64,000 nt of DNA, taken from Hofstenia miamia. Its lineage: Eukaryota > Xenacoelomorpha > Acoela. Made by a program: the position numbers and the translations under genes. The stretch's first letter is position 1. The number at the start of each line of letters is the position of its first letter. The DNA is taken from contig SCFE01000066.1 of NCBI GenBank assembly GCA_004352715.1, forward strand, positions 1,106,727 to 1,170,726. Reading direction: 5' to 3'. Positions 60,501-64,000 of the stretch are shown piece by piece. The notes beneath the pieces were generated by a model. The model searched no databases. It saw nothing but the letters and a program-made list of their open reading frames with translations, and was not told where the DNA came from.

Positions 60501-62186
60501 TTCTATGTATTTTAATGAGTGACTCTAAATACTGTTATTCTCTTATTTAGATTTGGATGGCGACTCCTATGCTGACTTGCATGAAGTAAGTTTTGTTCAA
60601 GTTTTTGATTAAAAGATAGTAACTTTTCTGATTTGCACTTAGATTTCTACACTGTTCAATGCAAATCATGCTAAATACATACATTTATCCTTCAGTCAGA
60701 CTTGCGATTGGGTTAGTGTAGGAATAGAAGAGCCCTAAGCTCATTTACCCAACTTGCATACACAGGAGTGCAGACATAAACTAGTGTTTTACCAATATTT
60801 CAGCAACTTGTTCTATATATCTACTAATAATGAAAAAAATTTGTTTATTTAGCAAGATAATAGAGGCTTAATGACATCAGATATAAATGCTCTCTTATTA
60901 CCTAAAATTTTAGGTAGTAGGATACCACTTCATTTTCAACCTAAATCTCAAAGAGTTGTTGAGTAAAATAAATTTTATTGCAAATACAAATACCTATAAA
61001 GATGTGCTTTCAGCAAGTTTGAGTTTAGTGAGGTGGAGCCCCAGCTTGCATTAAGAATATATTGCTGTGCGCCCAGTGTTCTTGTGGTGAACCAAAAAGT
61101 GTCTATTCTGTATTATTTGAAAATAGTTGACGTCTATCACTGTTTCATTAATGAAAAGGTGGACACTATCTATTTTGTTCTTGAATTACTGCTCATACAT
61201 TTAATTGTTTTTTTAGAAATAATGTTTTTACCCAATAAATTAAGTTGTACTGATCATAGATTTGATCAAGGAAATCAGGATTCTCATTACTAAAATCATA
61301 AATTCTTGCAGAATTGCAAGTGGCACTAGAAAACTGAATGCAGGCGTGTATCCCTGTTCTTCTTCAGACTGATGTATCATTTTTAATGAAAACAATTTGA
61401 TCATCGTCTTTTCTGATTTCTACTGGATAATGTTATTGAAATCTAGATGAATATTTTGAACTATTGAAAATCTTAATTTTTAGAATAAATGCTTAAAATT
61501 GATAAAATCCTCCGTGGTGCAGCCTCACCTTTGTCAATGATGATGACCTAAGACTTTGTTTTAAATTTTCATAAATGTCGAGCATTCTTTTATAACTTTT
61601 TTACACACGCAATTCTATGTTTTCGCCTATTGTTTATTTAATTAACACAAGTTATTATTGTTTATTAGAAGTTCGTAAATCCATTGAAGGATGAATCGAA
61701 TATTACTTTGTCATCTGTTGATTCGTCAGGTTTATTAAGTCCAGTAAAAAGGTTGGTGAGTGCGCTGCCAGATGAACTCAGAACTTGCAGCACATCTGCT
61801 TATGGTAAATTATTTAGCATTTTGGCACTTAATCTTTACTTATAAAACAATTTTTATCGTGTTTTGTTTATATTATGCGATCATTAACATTTAATATTTT
61901 TAGATGAATTACAAGATTCATCCAGTCAAAGCGTAAGTAGTGTTGCTATGGGTAACCTTAATATCATTATACTTACAGTAAAAAATATTCATTTCTAGTG
62001 TCTTATTTTTCTGCCCTTTATAAGTTAGTATTACATGTGTTCAAATCAAACTCACAGCCCATCGAAAACGTTAAAGTTGATTTGCCTCTGCTCACTGACA
62101 TTTTTTACAATTCGAAAATGAGAAGCGTTTGGTATCTACTGTGGACAGCTAGCACTTACCGAAATGCAATTAGCGACCAGTTTTGA
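57573..62186 (+). CDS. unrecognised multi-exon gene with disordered, acidic product
   Basis: Exon chain: A 57573-57696, B 60551-60585, D 61669-61804, E 61904-61932, F 62058-62186 (stop). All have GT-AG borders and the phases fit at each join (A ends phase 1, B ends 0, D ends 1, E ends 0). The product is Ser/Asp-rich: NKENEVVVLSDDGEDIY, DLDGDSYADLHE, SSVDSSGLLSPVKRLVSALP, DELQDSSSQS, ending MRSVWYLLWTASTYRNAISD. Two alternative terminal exons also fit the phases: 57872-57909 after A (CIPETPEATQH, stop) and 60853-60966 after B (QDNRGLMTSDINALLLPKIL ..., stop). The 5' end is unknown (see 54,510). No domain recognised; the mostly disordered composition suggests a scaffold or adaptor-like protein, which is inference only. 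Confidence 0.6.
58195..58640. mobile_element. MITE-like foldback element, copy 2
   Basis: Same arms as 39,475-39,865: left tcaatgtttctataataaat with ctgattccgaaaatg, right (complement) tcaatgtttgtagactaaat with gctaattctaaaaata. It lies in an intron of the 57,573-62,186 gene. Confidence 0.6.
59560..60065 (-). pseudogene. Penelope-like reverse transcriptase remnant
   Basis: Read leftwards: TLRTLLNIACLNAKYIF, then FNEGTCEQIQGMTKGSP, matching the FNG..YEQ..G..MGSP block of Penelope-like and related RTs. After the stop at 59,766 it continues in frame as YTNFENQDKVENFNNLLNNF, placed like the sequence after the catalytic YVDD in that family. The YVDD itself is not visible. It lies inside an intron of the gene at 57,573-62,186, in antisense. 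Confidence 0.5.
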
Positions 62187-62519
62187 TAACTAATAACATC
62201 TATCGATGGGGAAATGTGTTTGGATATAATTGGTTCTCTTGTCAAATATCATTCCTTTAATAATTCAACCAAAGCATTAAATCCATTTTATTCTGATTAA
62301 TTGCTCCTTGGTTTTCCAAAATATCTCCGAAATGTAAAAGTTTGAAATGCTAAGATCGTTTCTGAAATCTAGAATATTTAATCTCATTATACCTTCGATG
62401 CACGGAATCATTCAAATCAAAGAATAACATAGAGACGAGACTGGGAAATAGCTCATTTAATTTGCCTGTTGATTTAGACGATGTTTTGGAATTCTTTAAC
62501 GGAAACACGAACAGAACAA

Positions 62520-62850
62520 GAAATGCCAGTATGAATCCAAAGTAACTGCAATTGAAAGAGCTTCATTCTATCCCATTGTGATTGCAATAACTGGTGGCCC
62601 ACCTCCAGGAACCAGCGCCTTGATAAAGATGATAAATTAAATTTATCTAACCATCAGACTATAACGTAGATCAGAAATAGTATTGGAATGGCAGCAACCA
62701 GAGCATCGATTATTTGCCTCCGTTGGATCACTCGTTGCAAGGCTCCCAATAGAGTCTTCATCATCAATAACAAATTATGTGTAACTAGACTGAAAACAAT
62801 GAAGAAGTAAAACAATCCAAAACAGACATTTTGAAATTCACTCAACAACT
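62520..62850 (-). pseudogene. possible adhesion-type GPCR remnant (TM3-TM5 region)
   Basis: One frame gives CFGLFYFFIVFSLVTHNLLL then MMKTLLGALQRV, resembling TM3 of class B2 receptors. A nearby frame gives ALVPGGGPPVIAITMG, a stop, and SYWHFLF, reminiscent of the G.G.P..IVAIT motif of TM4 and the start of TM5. A second hydrophobic stretch between them fits less well. Frame changes and stops mean it is not a working gene. Confidence 0.3.
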
Positions 62851-62869
62851 TTCCATCACATGATAGTTC

Positions 62870-64000
62870 ACCAAATTAATCTGCCTAAGAAATTTCAAAG
62901 CATAATTCCGACCTATATTGTAGAAATAATAATAGAGCTTTATTCAGTTGCATATTTATGTAATCTTTCTTAACAGTAGTTCATATATTAGTTATAGATT
63001 CAATATCTTTTAGCATTATTTATTTTAATTTGATTGATTTGTAAATATTTTGAATTTTATTTTTTAATAATAACATGTTAATTAATTTTTTGTTTTTGAT
63101 TAACGAAATGTAATCAACATCTTCTACCATTCATGAGGTATCACTTGCGACTCAATTCAGGTCTTTGCATTCTTTAAATTAACAATTCTATAAATTAGCA
63201 AGCCACTGCAAGAGATTTTTTATACCTATTTATTCCGATTACAAATCTGCAAGCTTACAAATTGTGTGGTTGGTCCTTCTGGATATTCCATAACTTTTGA
63301 AACTTTGTGAAATATTTATAGCTTAATTCTAATCATTGTAAGAACTTTTCAGAATACATCAGCTTATCAAAGCATCTTAGTTTTTACAAAAACACATTCT
63401 CGAAAAATTAAAACAATATCCGGCCACACTAATAATAAAGAAACGAAAATTTAGGCGTTGCCTAGTTTTACCTTAATTGCCTAATTAGCATGCTTTTTGC
63501 CTGAAACCACCCAAATTTCCTCTAAAAACTGTGTGAATTTTATATTATTCTGACTTGTTTTTCTTAGAAATACACATATAGCGATGACGCATGTTCGTTA
63601 TTTCTGAAAAATAGCTTGCCACTTGACATTACATGTTCTAGGTTGAATTATGATTTCCATTAATACGATTCGTGATTGTGTGCTCAGTTATTGATGGGAG
63701 ATTATCTGTGTTTAGCAATCAATGTGTTCTTAGTTTTGATGTTACTTGGTCAAACGATGTAGTGCAGCATATACAGGACAAAAACAACAGAAAAATGTTG
63801 CTTTTATGAGTGTAAATGAATATTGTTAGCGTTGCTTTGAAGAAACGCAGTGAAGATACTTTCAACCGAAACTTAGCAGAAGTTTGGATTAGTGCAGGAT
63901 TGCCAATTTCGGTTTTTGGAACCAACCACGCTTACTTTTCTGATGAATGATTTTGAATGAGCATTACCTTCAGACCGGACTCTAGCCACTGTTTATGCCA
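62870..64000. other. AT-rich DNA to window end
   Basis: No exon or element supported. A minus-strand frame at 63,719-63,925 and its plus-strand counterpart look vaguely protein-like but match nothing I know. Confidence 0.35.

Overview
The window is nuclear DNA from an AT-rich invertebrate-type metazoan genome. The evidence is GT-AG introns, a conserved coatomer gamma gene cut into 18 recognisable exons, rhodopsin-like GPCR exons, animal-type LINEs, Tc1/mariner, hAT and Penelope-like relics, and microsatellites instead of operons. Introns are strikingly small: 11 of 17 in the coatomer gene, plus one in the coiled-coil gene at the left edge, are 34-44 nt long. I cannot name the species. Two exactly 1,000-base N runs and one single-N join mark the piece as a draft scaffold.

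Left part (1-7,538): a minus-strand coiled-coil protein gene (about 417-1,890, perhaps continuing beyond base 1), then a nearly full-length LINE (LINE-A, 2,640-6,346) whose two reading frames are in the same frame and separated by one TGA, then an assembly gap.

Middle part (7,539-45,569): gene-poor, repeat-rich DNA. It holds a mariner-like element (11,518-12,562), a decayed LINE on the minus strand (LINE-C, about 13,500-15,970) interrupted by a hAT-like insert, a second mariner relic (about 17,815-18,245), GGCC-rich inverted-repeat elements, a duplicated 270-bp block around a single N, a 107-bp hAT-type MITE, a second decayed LINE (LINE-B, about 35,600-39,170), a 1.7-kb Tc1 element with long inverted repeats, a palindromic minisatellite and a tRNA-like SINE head. 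Scattered through it are isolated exon-like reading frames, the best being one minus-strand GPCR exon (29,939-30,208). The rest are of unknown function.

Right part (45,570-64,000): a 5'-truncated second copy of LINE-A, then the coatomer gamma subunit gene (47,145-53,734), whose first coding exon lies upstream of the LINE or in the gap. Downstream on the same strand is an unrecognised multi-exon gene (57,573-62,186) whose exon phases allow three different 3' ends. Relics of hAT, Penelope-like and adhesion-GPCR coding sequence lie around and beyond it. The only gene whose job is clear is coatomer gamma (COPI vesicle coat). Nothing suggests that the genes here act together in a pathway.
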